From contig CAZLKN010000006.1 of the NCBI GenBank assembly GCA_964560135.1, positions 1 through 64,000 on the forward strand: a stretch of DNA of 64,000 nucleotides, read 5' to 3'. Made by a program: the position numbers and the translations under genes. The notes beneath the pieces were generated by a model that did not search any database, had not been told where the DNA came from, and saw only the letters and a list, made by a program, of their open reading frames with translations. Shown here one piece after another: positions 42,469-50,345 of this stretch; the first letter of the stretch is position 1; each line of letters begins with the position of its first letter. This DNA comes from CAZLKN01 sp964560135 (GTDB taxonomy: Bacteria; Actinomycetota; JAICYB01).

Positions 42469-43344
42469 ATGGCGGCGCTCAAGGTCGGGTATTTCTTCCG
42501 GGAGGCGGGCACCAACATCCGCCGCAACCAACTCATGACGCTGGCGGCTGTGCTCACGGCCGCGGTCTCCCTGGTGCTGCTCGGCGGGACGCTGACACTC
42601 GGCGACTTCGTCAGGGGTATCACCGGCGACATCGAAAAGCGCGTCGAGGTTTCGGTGTTCCTCCAGGACGACATCACCGAGGAGCAGCAGCGCGACATCT
42701 TCCAGACCATCCAGGATCTCGAGGTCGTCCGCCGGGTGCGGTACGTCTCCAAGGACGAGGCGTTCGACGAGTTCAAGGAGCTCTACCGGGACCAGCCGGT
42801 GCTTTACGAGAACGTCGACGCCGACGTGCTGCCGGCGTCCTTCCGCGTCGAGATGTCCGATCCCACCAGGGTGGACCTCGTTCGCTCGAGGCTGGAAGGC
42901 AACCCTGCGGTGGAAGAGGTCTCCGACCAGCGGGAGACCGTGGAGCGGCTCGTCCGGTTCACCGGGCTCCTGCGCACCTTCTCGGCGTTCATGGTGGCGA
43001 TCCTGTTCGTGGCGGCGGTGCTCCTGATCGCGAACACCATCCAGCTGGCGATCTACGCGCGCCGGCGCCAGATCGAGATCATGAAACTCGTGGGGGCCAC
43101 GAACTGGTTCGTCCGGGTCCCCTTCATGATCGAGGGCATCGTGGCCGGGGTGGCCGGCGCGCTCATCGCGATGCTGCTGCTGGGCGGCGCGAAGGTGCTC
43201 GCACGGCAGAACCTGCCCGTGTGGATCCCCACCTCCACGCTGCAGGGCTTCGACCCGGGTCAGGTCCTCTGGCTCGTGCTGCTCGGTGTGGCCATCGGCG
43301 CGATCGGCTCCGCCGTCGCGATGCGCCGCTTCCTCGACACCTAG
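42469..43344 (+). CDS. ftsX: Cell-division membrane protein FtsX
   Basis: 291 aa, four transmembrane helices (first near 24-45, then three after residue ~165) with the large extracellular loop (about 46-165, including EVSVFLQDDITEEQQRDIF) that binds peptidoglycan-hydrolase activators. C-terminal FtsX permease domain. Works with FtsE; the EnvC-like M23 protein 1.4 kb downstream is a candidate effector. Confidence 0.95.
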   Translation: MAALKVGYFFREAGTNIRRNQLMTLAAVLTAAVSLVLLGGTLTLGDFVRGITGDIEKRVEVSVFLQDDITEEQQRDIFQTIQDLEVVRRVRYVSKDEAFDEFKELYRDQPVLYENVDADVLPASFRVEMSDPTRVDLVRSRLEGNPAVEEVSDQRETVERLVRFTGLLRTFSAFMVAILFVAAVLLIANTIQLAIYARRRQIEIMKLVGATNWFVRVPFMIEGIVAGVAGALIAMLLLGGAKVLARQNLPVWIPTSTLQGFDPGQVLWLVLLGVAIGAIGSAVAMRRFLDT

Positions 43345-43411
43345 ACTCGGGGGCGAAGCCCGCGGCTGCCCGCGCAAGGCATGGTGTGCCTTCGGCGAGG
43401 GCTGTGGTGAT

Positions 43412-43442
43412 CTCGACAGCTCCGCTTCGCTACGCTGTCGAG
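43412..43442. terminator. Hairpin between convergent ftsX and pabB
   Basis: CTCGACAGC (43412-43420) pairs perfectly with GCTGTCGAG (43434-43442), 13-nt loop. It overlaps the last codons of pabB and probably ends transcription from both sides. No T-run is seen. Confidence 0.55.
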
Positions 43443-44659
43443 CCTTCGGCGATACGCAGCAGGCGGCGGGCCTTGAGCTCGGTCTCCTCCCATTCCGCGG
43501 TGGGATCCGAATCGGCCACGATGCCTCCACCCACCCCGAACGACGTGCGGCCCCCGGCAACCGTGAAGGTTCGGATGGCCACGTTGAGGTCCATGACGTC
43601 GCGGTCGGCGTCGATGAATCCCACGGCCCCGCAGTACACCCCACGGCGGACGGGTTCCAGGGTCTCGATGATCTCCATGACGCGTGGCTTGGGGGCCCCG
43701 GTGATCGAGGCCGGGGGGAAGATCGCCCGGACGAGCTCCGCGATGTCCACCCCGGGCCGCAGGCGGCCCTCGACCGTACTCACGAGATGGTGGAGGCCCG
43801 GGTGGGCCTCCACCACCCACAAGCCCGGCACCCGGACGCTGCCGTACCGGCACACCCGGCCCAGGTCGTTGCGCGCCAGGTCCACGATCATCACGTTCTC
43901 GGCCCGGTCCTTGGCGCTGGCGGACAGCGCGTCGGGATCCGCGCCCGTACCCTTGATCGGACGGGTCTGCACGAGGTCGCCGTCGCGGCGCAGGAACCGC
44001 TCGGGGGACGCCGAGACCACCGCGACGTCACCGATCCGGACGAGCGCCGCGTGGGGAGCGGGGTTGCCGCGGACGAGCGCCCGGTGCAGGGCCACCGGGT
44101 CGGGGGCCGCATCGGTCTCGAGGCGCCGGGTGAGGTTCACCTGGTAGCAGTCGCCGGCCACGATGTGCTCGAGGCAGTTCCGCACCCGGTCGCGGTAGTC
44201 GTCGCGGTCGAGGCTCGACCGCCACCCCGTCAACCGGGTGGTACCGGCGGGGGGCGCGGCGGAGCCGGCCGCGCGCCGGAGGAGCTGTTCGAGGGCGCTC
44301 CTTGCGGGTCCCTCGCCTTCGATGCGCGCCGGTTCCCCGGGGAGGAGCACCAGCCGGGCATCGAATCTGGCCAGCAGGAGGTCGGGGAGGCCGGGGTCGG
44401 GAGGATTGCGGTCGGGGACCCGCTCGACGGCGCGGCCGAGGTCGTAGGCCAGGTAGCCCGCCCACCAGCCGCCGTCCAGGGCCTCCAGGCGCTCGAAGGC
44501 CTCGTGGCCGTCCGCCCGGATCACGGATCCGGGGCCCATCGCCACCACGGTGGCCGGGCCGTCGCGGACGGCCACGGCGTCGACCCCCGGGGGCAGGGCG
44601 GCCAGGATGGCGTCGGCGGTGGCGTCGAGCAGCGGAGGGTGACCCACGCCCTGCAGCAT
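43430..44659 (-). CDS. pabB: Aminodeoxychorismate/anthranilate synthase component I
   Basis: 409-aa chorismate-utilising enzyme. C-terminal domain signature: YRDRVRNCLEHIVAGDCYQVNL, ASPERFLRRDGDLVQTRPIKGT, FPPASITGAPKPRVMEII and GVYCGAVGFID. PIKGT and the compact N-terminal region fit PabB (p-aminobenzoate for folate) more than TrpE. No glutaminase subunit is adjacent. It stands on the opposite strand inside the ftsEX-M23 block. Confidence 0.87.
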   Translation of the reverse strand: MLQGVGHPPLLDATADAILAALPPGVDAVAVRDGPATVVAMGPGSVIRADGHEAFERLEALDGGWWAGYLAYDLGRAVERVPDRNPPDPGLPDLLLARFDARLVLLPGEPARIEGEGPARSALEQLLRRAAGSAAPPAGTTRLTGWRSSLDRDDYRDRVRNCLEHIVAGDCYQVNLTRRLETDAAPDPVALHRALVRGNPAPHAALVRIGDVAVVSASPERFLRRDGDLVQTRPIKGTGADPDALSASAKDRAENVMIVDLARNDLGRVCRYGSVRVPGLWVVEAHPGLHHLVSTVEGRLRPGVDIAELVRAIFPPASITGAPKPRVMEIIETLEPVRRGVYCGAVGFIDADRDVMDLNVAIRTFTVAGGRTSFGVGGGIVADSDPTAEWEETELKARRLLRIAEGSTA

Positions 44660-44748
44660 AGCCGTCGCCCGTGTGCCTTGAGCGGTGGTGCTGGAGGCAC
44701 TAGGATGAGTGCTCTGTCGTCACAAGTCGCCTCCTGTTGAGGATGTGC

Positions 44749-45966
44749 ATGAAGGCACGGTCTGTTCGCTGGGCCGCCGGGCTGCTGGTCCTCGCGCTCC
44801 TCGGGAGCGCGGCCCCCACCCCGGTGGCCGCCCATAACAGTTCTCCGACCCAGGAGGACTACGAGGACGTCGTCGACCGCCTCGCGGAGGCGCGCCGGCT
44901 CGTGCGCGAGATGGAGCGCAAGGAGCAGGGACTCCAGAGCCGGATCTCGTCCACCGCCGCGCAGCGGCGGGCTCTCGAGATCGAGATGGAGGAGCTGCAG
45001 GCGCTGGTGGGGAGCGCCCAGAGCAGACTCGACGCCGCCGAAGCGGTCCTGGCGAAGATCCAGGATGAGCTCGACCGCAAGACCGAGGAGCTCCAGCGCA
45101 CCCTCCAGAAGCTTCAGGAGGCCCACGACCTGGTCCGCGAGCGGGCCGTGCGGGTGTACATGGACGGTCCCGGTTCCTTGCTCGACTTCGTGCTGGGGGC
45201 CGGCGACTACCGGGATCTCGTCAACCGCCTGACCCTGGTGGGCCGGGTGTTCCGCAGTGACAACGCCCGGATCCTGAGCATCCGGCAGCTCCGGGCGCAG
45301 GTCGAGGCCGAGCGGGAGGAGATCGAGACGCTGCGGGAGCAGGCCGCCGAGCAGGTTGCGGGGGTGAAGGCCGAACGCGACCGCGTGGCCTCGATCCGCA
45401 ACTCGGTGGAGGCCCGGCGCCGCAACGTCAGCTCCGAGCTGCAGGGCCAGTACGCGGCCCTGGGGGACGTCCAGCAGCAGAAGGAACGGTACCTCCGGGA
45501 GCAGCAGGAGCTCGAGGAGGAGTCGCGGCGGATCGCCTCCTTCCTGCGGGGACGCGGGGGCGGGACCGCCTCGGCGCAGCCCGGCGAGATGGTGTGGCCC
45601 ACCTCGGGCCCGGTGACCTCGGGCTACGGCTGGCGCACCCATCCCATCTACGGCACCCGCCGGTTCCATTCCGGCATCGACATCGGGGCCCCCACCGGCC
45701 GCCCGGTGGTGGCCGGGGCGGCCGGGACCGTGATCTTCACCGGTTGGCGCGGCGGGTACGGGAACACGGTGATCGTCGACCACGGCGGGGGCCTGGCCAC
45801 GCTCTACGCGCACCTGTCGTCGCTCGGTACGGGCGACGGGGCTTTTCTCTCGCAGGGTCAGCGACTCGGTGCCGTGGGCTGTACCGGGTCGTGCACCGGC
45901 CCCCATCTGCATTTCGAGGTTCGGGTCAACGGCGAACCGCAGAATCCCATGCGCTGGCTCTCGTAG
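44749..45966 (+). CDS. EnvC-like secreted coiled-coil M23 metallopeptidase
   Basis: 405 aa from ATG 44749, 6 nt after GAGG; TTG 44737 and ATG 44743 are poorer. Signal peptide (AAGLLVLALLGSAAPTPVAA), two long coiled coils (about 30-125 and 165-265) and a C-terminal LytM/M23 domain with zinc ligands in HSGIDIGAP and HLHFEV, plus TLYAHLSS. Active-site residues are intact, so it is probably a real endopeptidase rather than only an activator. The layout matches FtsX-controlled hydrolases such as EnvC or RipC, and ftsEX is close upstream. Confidence 0.88.
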   Translation: MKARSVRWAAGLLVLALLGSAAPTPVAAHNSSPTQEDYEDVVDRLAEARRLVREMERKEQGLQSRISSTAAQRRALEIEMEELQALVGSAQSRLDAAEAVLAKIQDELDRKTEELQRTLQKLQEAHDLVRERAVRVYMDGPGSLLDFVLGAGDYRDLVNRLTLVGRVFRSDNARILSIRQLRAQVEAEREEIETLREQAAEQVAGVKAERDRVASIRNSVEARRRNVSSELQGQYAALGDVQQQKERYLREQQELEEESRRIASFLRGRGGGTASAQPGEMVWPTSGPVTSGYGWRTHPIYGTRRFHSGIDIGAPTGRPVVAGAAGTVIFTGWRGGYGNTVIVDHGGGLATLYAHLSSLGTGDGAFLSQGQRLGAVGCTGSCTGPHLHFEVRVNGEPQNPMRWLS

Positions 45967-45999
45967 ACTGAGCCCTGACCGAGAGACCGGACCCCAGGC

Positions 46000-46914
46000 A
46001 TGCCGACACGCAGGTTCGCCCGTCCCCGCATCAGGGTCGCCTTTCTGGCGACCCTGGTCTTCCTCGCCGGATTCGGCACCGGCCGCAGTTCGACCCCGCC
46101 CGATCACGAACTTGCACTGGTCGGTGAGGCCTACGAGCGCATCCGTGATCTCGCCGCCCGCTCCCCCGCGGACGGCACGCTGTCGCGGGAGGCGATCGCC
46201 GGGATGCTCCGGGCCCTGGAGGACTCCTACGCCGAGTACCTTCCGGTGGCCACGGGCGAAGACGCCGAAGGCGACGAGGATCTCGAGCGGCGCGTGCTCG
46301 GTCTGGACGTATCCGGATTCTCGGAAGCGGCGGGGATCGACGGCCGGGTGCTGGAGGCGGGCATCGGGTACCTGCGGGTCGGTCTGTTCTCCCCCGGTGC
46401 GGGGATGCTGGCTCGCACGGAGCTCGAGCGCCTGCGGAGCCTCGGCGTCCGGGGTGTGATCCTCGACCTGCGCGGGAACCCGGGTGGTCTGGTGGAGGAC
46501 GCTGTGGATCTCGCGGGAGCCGTCGTGGGCGAGGAGGTCGTCTTTAGGTACGAGACGGCCGCCGGGGGCACGGGAGAGCGGGTGGGTACCGGGGAGCGCG
46601 TCGCGGACCTGTCGCTCGTGGTCCTCGTGGACGGCCACACGGCCAGCGCTGCGGAACTCGTCACCGGAGCGGTGCAGGACCACGGACGCGGGCTCGTCGT
46701 CGGTGAGCGCACGAGAGGCAAGGCGACCGTGCAGCGGGTGGTCCGGCTCTCCGACGGATCGGCAATCAAGCTCACCACGGCGTCCTACCGGACCCCGTCC
46801 GGCCGGCGTCTGGATGCGTCGGGGATCCGTCCGGACGTCCGCGTGACGTCGGGGCCGCAGGACCGCCAGCTCGAGCGTGCCCGGAGCATCCTGCACGCGA
46901 TCGTGGGCGGGTGA
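46000..46914 (+). CDS. S41-family C-terminal-processing-type protease lacking PDZ
   Basis: 304 aa, N-terminal signal anchor (IRVAFLATLVFLAGFGTG). Tail-specific protease core: ILDLRGNPGG, the nucleophile Ser in VDGHTASAAELVTGA and the general-base Lys in GERTRGKATVQ. S41 enzymes normally carry a ~90-residue PDZ; here residues 85-110 jump straight from the helical cap (EDSYAEYLPV) to the core, so substrate selection must differ. Located 33 bp after the M23 gene and overlapping smpB by GTGA. Confidence 0.87.
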   Translation: MPTRRFARPRIRVAFLATLVFLAGFGTGRSSTPPDHELALVGEAYERIRDLAARSPADGTLSREAIAGMLRALEDSYAEYLPVATGEDAEGDEDLERRVLGLDVSGFSEAAGIDGRVLEAGIGYLRVGLFSPGAGMLARTELERLRSLGVRGVILDLRGNPGGLVEDAVDLAGAVVGEEVVFRYETAAGGTGERVGTGERVADLSLVVLVDGHTASAAELVTGAVQDHGRGLVVGERTRGKATVQRVVRLSDGSAIKLTTASYRTPSGRRLDASGIRPDVRVTSGPQDRQLERARSILHAIVGG

Positions 46915-47390
46915 GTCGGATGGGAGCCGGCGAGAAGACGGTCGTCAGCAACCGGAAGGCCTTCCACGACTTCCACATCGAGGAGCGCTACGAGGCGGGC
47001 CTCGTGTTGAAGGGCAGCGAGGTGAAGGCGCTCCGCGAGGGCCGGGCCCAGATCCGGGAGGCCTACGGGGTTGTGAAGGACGGCGAGGCCTACCTGATGA
47101 ACATGCACATCTCCCCGTACTCGGCCGCCTCGACCCACGAGGACGTGGACCCGATGCGGTCACGCAAACTCCTGCTCCGGCGTGGGGAGATCGCCCGCCT
47201 GGTGGGACTGACCCAGCAGAAGGGCCTCACGCTCGTGCCCTTGCGCATCTTCTTCACCCACGGTCTGGCGAAGATCGAACTCGGGGTGGGCCGCGGGAAG
47301 AAGGCCCACGACCGGCGGCGGGACATCGCCGCCCGTGACGCGCAGCGGCAGATGGAGCGGGTGGTGCGGCGGCGGGTTCGGGGAGAATGA
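46911..47390 (+). CDS. smpB: SsrA-binding protein SmpB
   Basis: 159-aa OB-fold protein that binds tmRNA and delivers it to stalled ribosomes. NRKAFHDFHIEERYEAG near 15, LKGSEVKALREGRAQI, MHISPYSAA and the basic C-terminal tail (KKAHDRRRDIAARDAQRQM). GTG 46911 overlaps the protease stop; ATG 46920 is a good alternative. The tmRNA gene follows within 46 bp. Confidence 0.96.
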   Translation: MSRMGAGEKTVVSNRKAFHDFHIEERYEAGLVLKGSEVKALREGRAQIREAYGVVKDGEAYLMNMHISPYSAASTHEDVDPMRSRKLLLRRGEIARLVGLTQQKGLTLVPLRIFFTHGLAKIELGVGRGKKAHDRRRDIAARDAQRQMERVVRRRVRGE

Positions 47391-47435
47391 CCCGCCGCTG
47401 GCCAGACGGGGTATCCTGAAAGGGTCAACTGCGTC

Positions 47436-47780
47436 GGGGGTGAACTGGTTTCGACCGGGACGAGAACCGACGCGGGGGAAGCGAGCCGAGGTTCCCGGGA
47501 CCCTCGCAAAACACCTGGGAAAAACCATAAGTGCCGACTCTGTCGCACTCGCCGCCTAGAGATAGGTAGCCGTCGGCCGGGGGAGCCCGCGCTCCCGGGT
47601 CCGACGTCATCAGCGGGATCAACCTGCGGGGGGTGTCTCGACCCCGGAGGGGATACCACCGAGGCTGGGCCCCCGTCAGCCCGCCCGTCGGCGGGCGGGG
47701 GCCGAGATCAAAGACGGGCTGCGCTCGGAGAAGCCCCGCATCGGCGTCACGGGACGCGGGTTCGATTCCCGCCACCTCCA
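47436..47780 (+). ncRNA. ssrA: tmRNA (ssrA)
   Basis: 345 nt. The 5' GGGGGTGAACTGGTTTCGAC and 3' TTCGATTCCCGCCACCTCC-A form the tRNA-like domain (GGGGGTG/CACCTCC with one G-U). Resume codon GCA at 47506; tag AKHLGKTISADSVALAA, stop TAG at 47557. The hydrophobic ALAA ending is the protease-recognised degron. CCA is not fully encoded. Adjacent to smpB. Confidence 0.96.
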
Positions 47781-47782
47781 CC

Positions 47783-47813
47783 GGGCCTCCACGGACAAAC
47801 ACCGTGGGGGCCC
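47783..47813 (+). terminator. tmRNA terminator
   Basis: GGGCCTCCACGG (47783-47794) pairs with CCGTGGGGGCCC (47802-47813), one G-U, loop 7 nt, then TTGTCCTT. Between 47814 and 48150 I see no gene; the stretch is broken by the second gap. Confidence 0.8.
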
Positions 47814-47927
47814 TTGTCCTTCCCGCGTGGGTCCCTCGTTGGGGGCGGTCACGCTGCGTGCCTCCCGGGCCTCTCTGGTTGGGTCGGCGTCCGAAATGGG
47901 CAGAAAGAAGGGCGACGGGTCACCGTT

Positions 47928-48027
47928 NNNNNNNNNNNNNNNNNNNNNNNNNNNNNNNNNNNNNNNNNNNNNNNNNNNNNNNNNNNNNNNNNNNNNNNNN
48001 NNNNNNNNNNNNNNNNNNNNNNNNNNN
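47928..48027. other. Second assembly gap (100 N) between identical 55-bp contig ends
   Basis: Bases 47873-47927 equal 48028-48082 exactly (55 bp). Same explanation as the first gap; here it is intergenic and interrupts no gene. Confidence 0.93.
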
Positions 48028-48150
48028 CTCTGGTTGGGTCGGCGTCCGAAATGGGCAGAAAGAAGGGCGACGGGTCACCGTTCCCCGCACGTTGAACGGT
48101 ACGGGAGCTCCGAAAGAGCCCTCGTGCGCTGCTGAGACAAGGGGGTAGGG

Positions 48151-48966
48151 ATGAAACGCTCACCGGTGATCGTGCTGGCCGCCGCATTGGTGGCTCTTCT
48201 GGCCGTTCCCGCACTCGGGGCCGCCATGGACCACCACCGCCTGCAGCCGGGTGACTCGTTCGAGAAGTCCTATCCCCCGATCCCCGGGATGTTCCCGAAC
48301 GCCGTGACCTACGTGACCGTCCCGCAGTGCGAGATGTCCGACGCCTGCGACCTGATCTCGATCGACCTCCTGCCCGACAGCGAGTTCGGGCACCGGACGT
48401 TCATCGAGCTCCACTGGCCGGACCCCTCAGGCACCAACGACCTCGACCTGTACCTGTGGGACGAGGACGGCACCCGGGTCGACGTCGCCGCCACCGCCGA
48501 CAATCCGGAGCTCCTCGGCGGCGAGACGGGGATGCCGGACATGGAGCCCGGGCGCTACCTGATCGGCGTGGTGAACTTCGCCGGTGTGAACAGCGGCTAC
48601 ACGCTCAAGGGCGCCATGGTGCACGAGGAGATCAACGTCTTCCGTGGCGAGGAGCCGCCCGCCGCGCCGACCCGGGCCCCCGCGCGCGAAACCCCTGCGG
48701 AGCCTCCCGCGCCCGAGGTGGAGACGCCCCGGGCGATCGAGCCCGCCGAGGCCGCCGTGGCCCCCGAAGAGATCCCGCTCCCGGGAGCCGACGGAGACGC
48801 GGCGACCTGGGCGATGGACGCTCTCCCGGCGGGCATGCAGAGCCAGCCGGCCGAAGGTGGGATGAGCCTGTCTTCGATCGTCTTCCTGGGGCTCACGATC
48901 CTGGTGGCCGCCGGCGGTGCCGCGGCGGTCGTGCTGCGGATCCGGCGGGAGCTGTCCACGGGCTGA
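48151..48966 (+). CDS. Membrane-anchored extracellular protein with a pre-peptidase C-like (PPC) beta domain
   Basis: 271 aa. Signal peptide (SPVIVLAAALVALLAVPALG), then a ~120-residue beta sandwich with TFIELHWPDPSGTNDLDLYL, EPGRYLIGVVN and NSGYTLKG, which is PPC-domain-like in having DLDLYL and GRY.I.V motifs. A Pro/Ala/Glu linker (about 175-230) and one C-terminal helix (IVFLGLTILVAAGGAAAVVL) with a basic stop-transfer end follow. Function unknown; probably a surface-displayed binding module. Confidence 0.65.
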   Translation: MKRSPVIVLAAALVALLAVPALGAAMDHHRLQPGDSFEKSYPPIPGMFPNAVTYVTVPQCEMSDACDLISIDLLPDSEFGHRTFIELHWPDPSGTNDLDLYLWDEDGTRVDVAATADNPELLGGETGMPDMEPGRYLIGVVNFAGVNSGYTLKGAMVHEEINVFRGEEPPAAPTRAPARETPAEPPAPEVETPRAIEPAEAAVAPEEIPLPGADGDAATWAMDALPAGMQSQPAEGGMSLSSIVFLGLTILVAAGGAAAVVLRIRRELSTG

Positions 48967-49045
48967 GGGACGCGGTCGGCCGGTGTAGCGCCCCTGGCCA
49001 CCGGGCAAGAACCCTCCGGACCCGTCGACGCCGGGAGGCTGCCGG

Positions 49046-49525
49046 ATGGATTGGATCGCCGTCGATCCCGCTTCGATTGCACGTGTGGTGCTGGCCACCG
49101 TCGCCGTCTACGCCTCGGTCCTCGGGGGCATCCGGGTGGCCGGACGACGCACGGTCGCGGAGATGTCCGCGTTCGACTTCGTCGTTACCGTGGCCATCGG
49201 ATCCCTGGTGGCGCAGACCGCTGTCGCCCAGCAGAGCCCGCTCCGCGGCATCGCAGCCGTAGCGACGCTGCTCGTCTTACAGCTGGGTGTCGGCGCGGTG
49301 CGGCGCCGCTGGCCGCTGTTCCGACGCCTGATCGACTTCACTCCGCAAACCCTGGTGGAGGGCGGATCAATCCGCTCCCGGAACATGCACTCGCCGCAGA
49401 TGACCGACGACGATCTCCGCTCGAAACTGCGTCAGCGGGGGGTGTTCTCGCTGGACGAGGTGGAGCTGGCGATCCTCGAGTCGAACGGGAGGCTGTCCGT
49501 GCTGCGCCGGTCCGGCGGCTCGTAG
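49046..49525 (+). CDS. DUF421 (YetF-like) membrane protein
   Basis: 159 aa. Three hydrophobic helices in the first 90 residues, with the family motif GRRTVAEMSAFDFVVTVAIGSLVAQ, then a small soluble alpha/beta domain with MTDDDLRSKLRQRGVFSLDEVELAILESNG, typical of DUF421. Role unknown in the family. It may belong with the TauE gene 40 bp downstream. Confidence 0.82.
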   Translation: MDWIAVDPASIARVVLATVAVYASVLGGIRVAGRRTVAEMSAFDFVVTVAIGSLVAQTAVAQQSPLRGIAAVATLLVLQLGVGAVRRRWPLFRRLIDFTPQTLVEGGSIRSRNMHSPQMTDDDLRSKLRQRGVFSLDEVELAILESNGRLSVLRRSGGS

Positions 49526-49565
49526 GCCGCGCCCGCGGCCGCCCGGCACGTAGGCTGGGCGGGCC

Positions 49566-50279
49566 GTGGAACCCGTCCAGGTAGCGATCGCTTCCTTCGT
49601 CATGGCCGTGGGCGCCTGCGTCCAGGGCTCGGTGGGTTTCGGCCTGAACGTGATCGCCGTCCCGATCCTGGTGCAGATCGACCCCGGCCTCGTCCCGGGC
49701 CCGGCGCTCGTGGCGGCCCTGCTGCTGACGATCCTGATCGCCTACCGGGAGCGCGGGGGCCTGGAGTGGAGGGGACTCGGCTGGGCGTTCGTCGGACGCA
49801 TCCCGGGAAGCATCGCCGGCGCCGTCGCGGTGGCCGCGCTCTCCGAGCGCGGGCTGGCCCTGACCCTGTCCGGGCTCGTGCTCCTGGCGGTGGCGATGAG
49901 CAGCGGAGGCTGGAAGCTCGAACCCACCCCCCGGACCCTGTTCGGGGCGGGTGCCTTCTCGGGCGTGATGGGGACGGTGACCGCGATCGGTGGGCCCCCG
50001 ATGGCCATGGTCTACCAGCGGCGTTCCGGCGCGCAGCTCCGCGCGACCCTGTCCGGGTTCTTCACCCTCACGGCACTGATGTCGATTCTCCTGCTGGCGG
50101 GCGTCGGAGAGTTCGGTCACGGCGAGCTCACGGCGTCCTTCGTCCTCATCCCGGGGCTCGTGGTGGGATTCGCGGCGTCACGGTGGGCGGCGCGCTTCCT
50201 CGACCGGGGCTTCACCCGGCCTGCGGTCCTCGGCTTGTCGGCGCTGTCGGCCGTCGCGGCCATCGTGCGCTACCTGTAG
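49566..50279 (+). CDS. TauE/SafE-family permease (TSUP)
   Basis: 237 aa, GTG start, about seven hydrophobic segments. The N-terminal GACVQGSVGFGLNVIAVPIL and the internal repeat GVMGTVTAIGGPPMAM carry the paired Gly-rich motifs of TSUP transporters, which export sulfite, sulfoacetate or other organic anions. Substrate unknown. Confidence 0.85.
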   Translation: MEPVQVAIASFVMAVGACVQGSVGFGLNVIAVPILVQIDPGLVPGPALVAALLLTILIAYRERGGLEWRGLGWAFVGRIPGSIAGAVAVAALSERGLALTLSGLVLLAVAMSSGGWKLEPTPRTLFGAGAFSGVMGTVTAIGGPPMAMVYQRRSGAQLRATLSGFFTLTALMSILLLAGVGEFGHGELTASFVLIPGLVVGFAASRWAARFLDRGFTRPAVLGLSALSAVAAIVRYL

Positions 50280-50345
50280 GGCAGGATTCCCGGCGGACCG
50301 CGGCGAATCAAGAGGCATCGCACCCCCATCCGGAAGAGGAGATCG

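Noticed and set aside
40920..44147. A 1075-codon plus-strand frame over transketolase, ftsE and ftsX
   Set aside because: Low-complexity Arg/Gly/Ala translation in a shifted frame of strongly recognised genes; typical of GC-rich DNA.
44521..46896. A 791-codon minus-strand frame opposite the M23 and S41 genes
   Set aside because: Composition lacks protein character, and the sense frames carry intact catalytic motifs.
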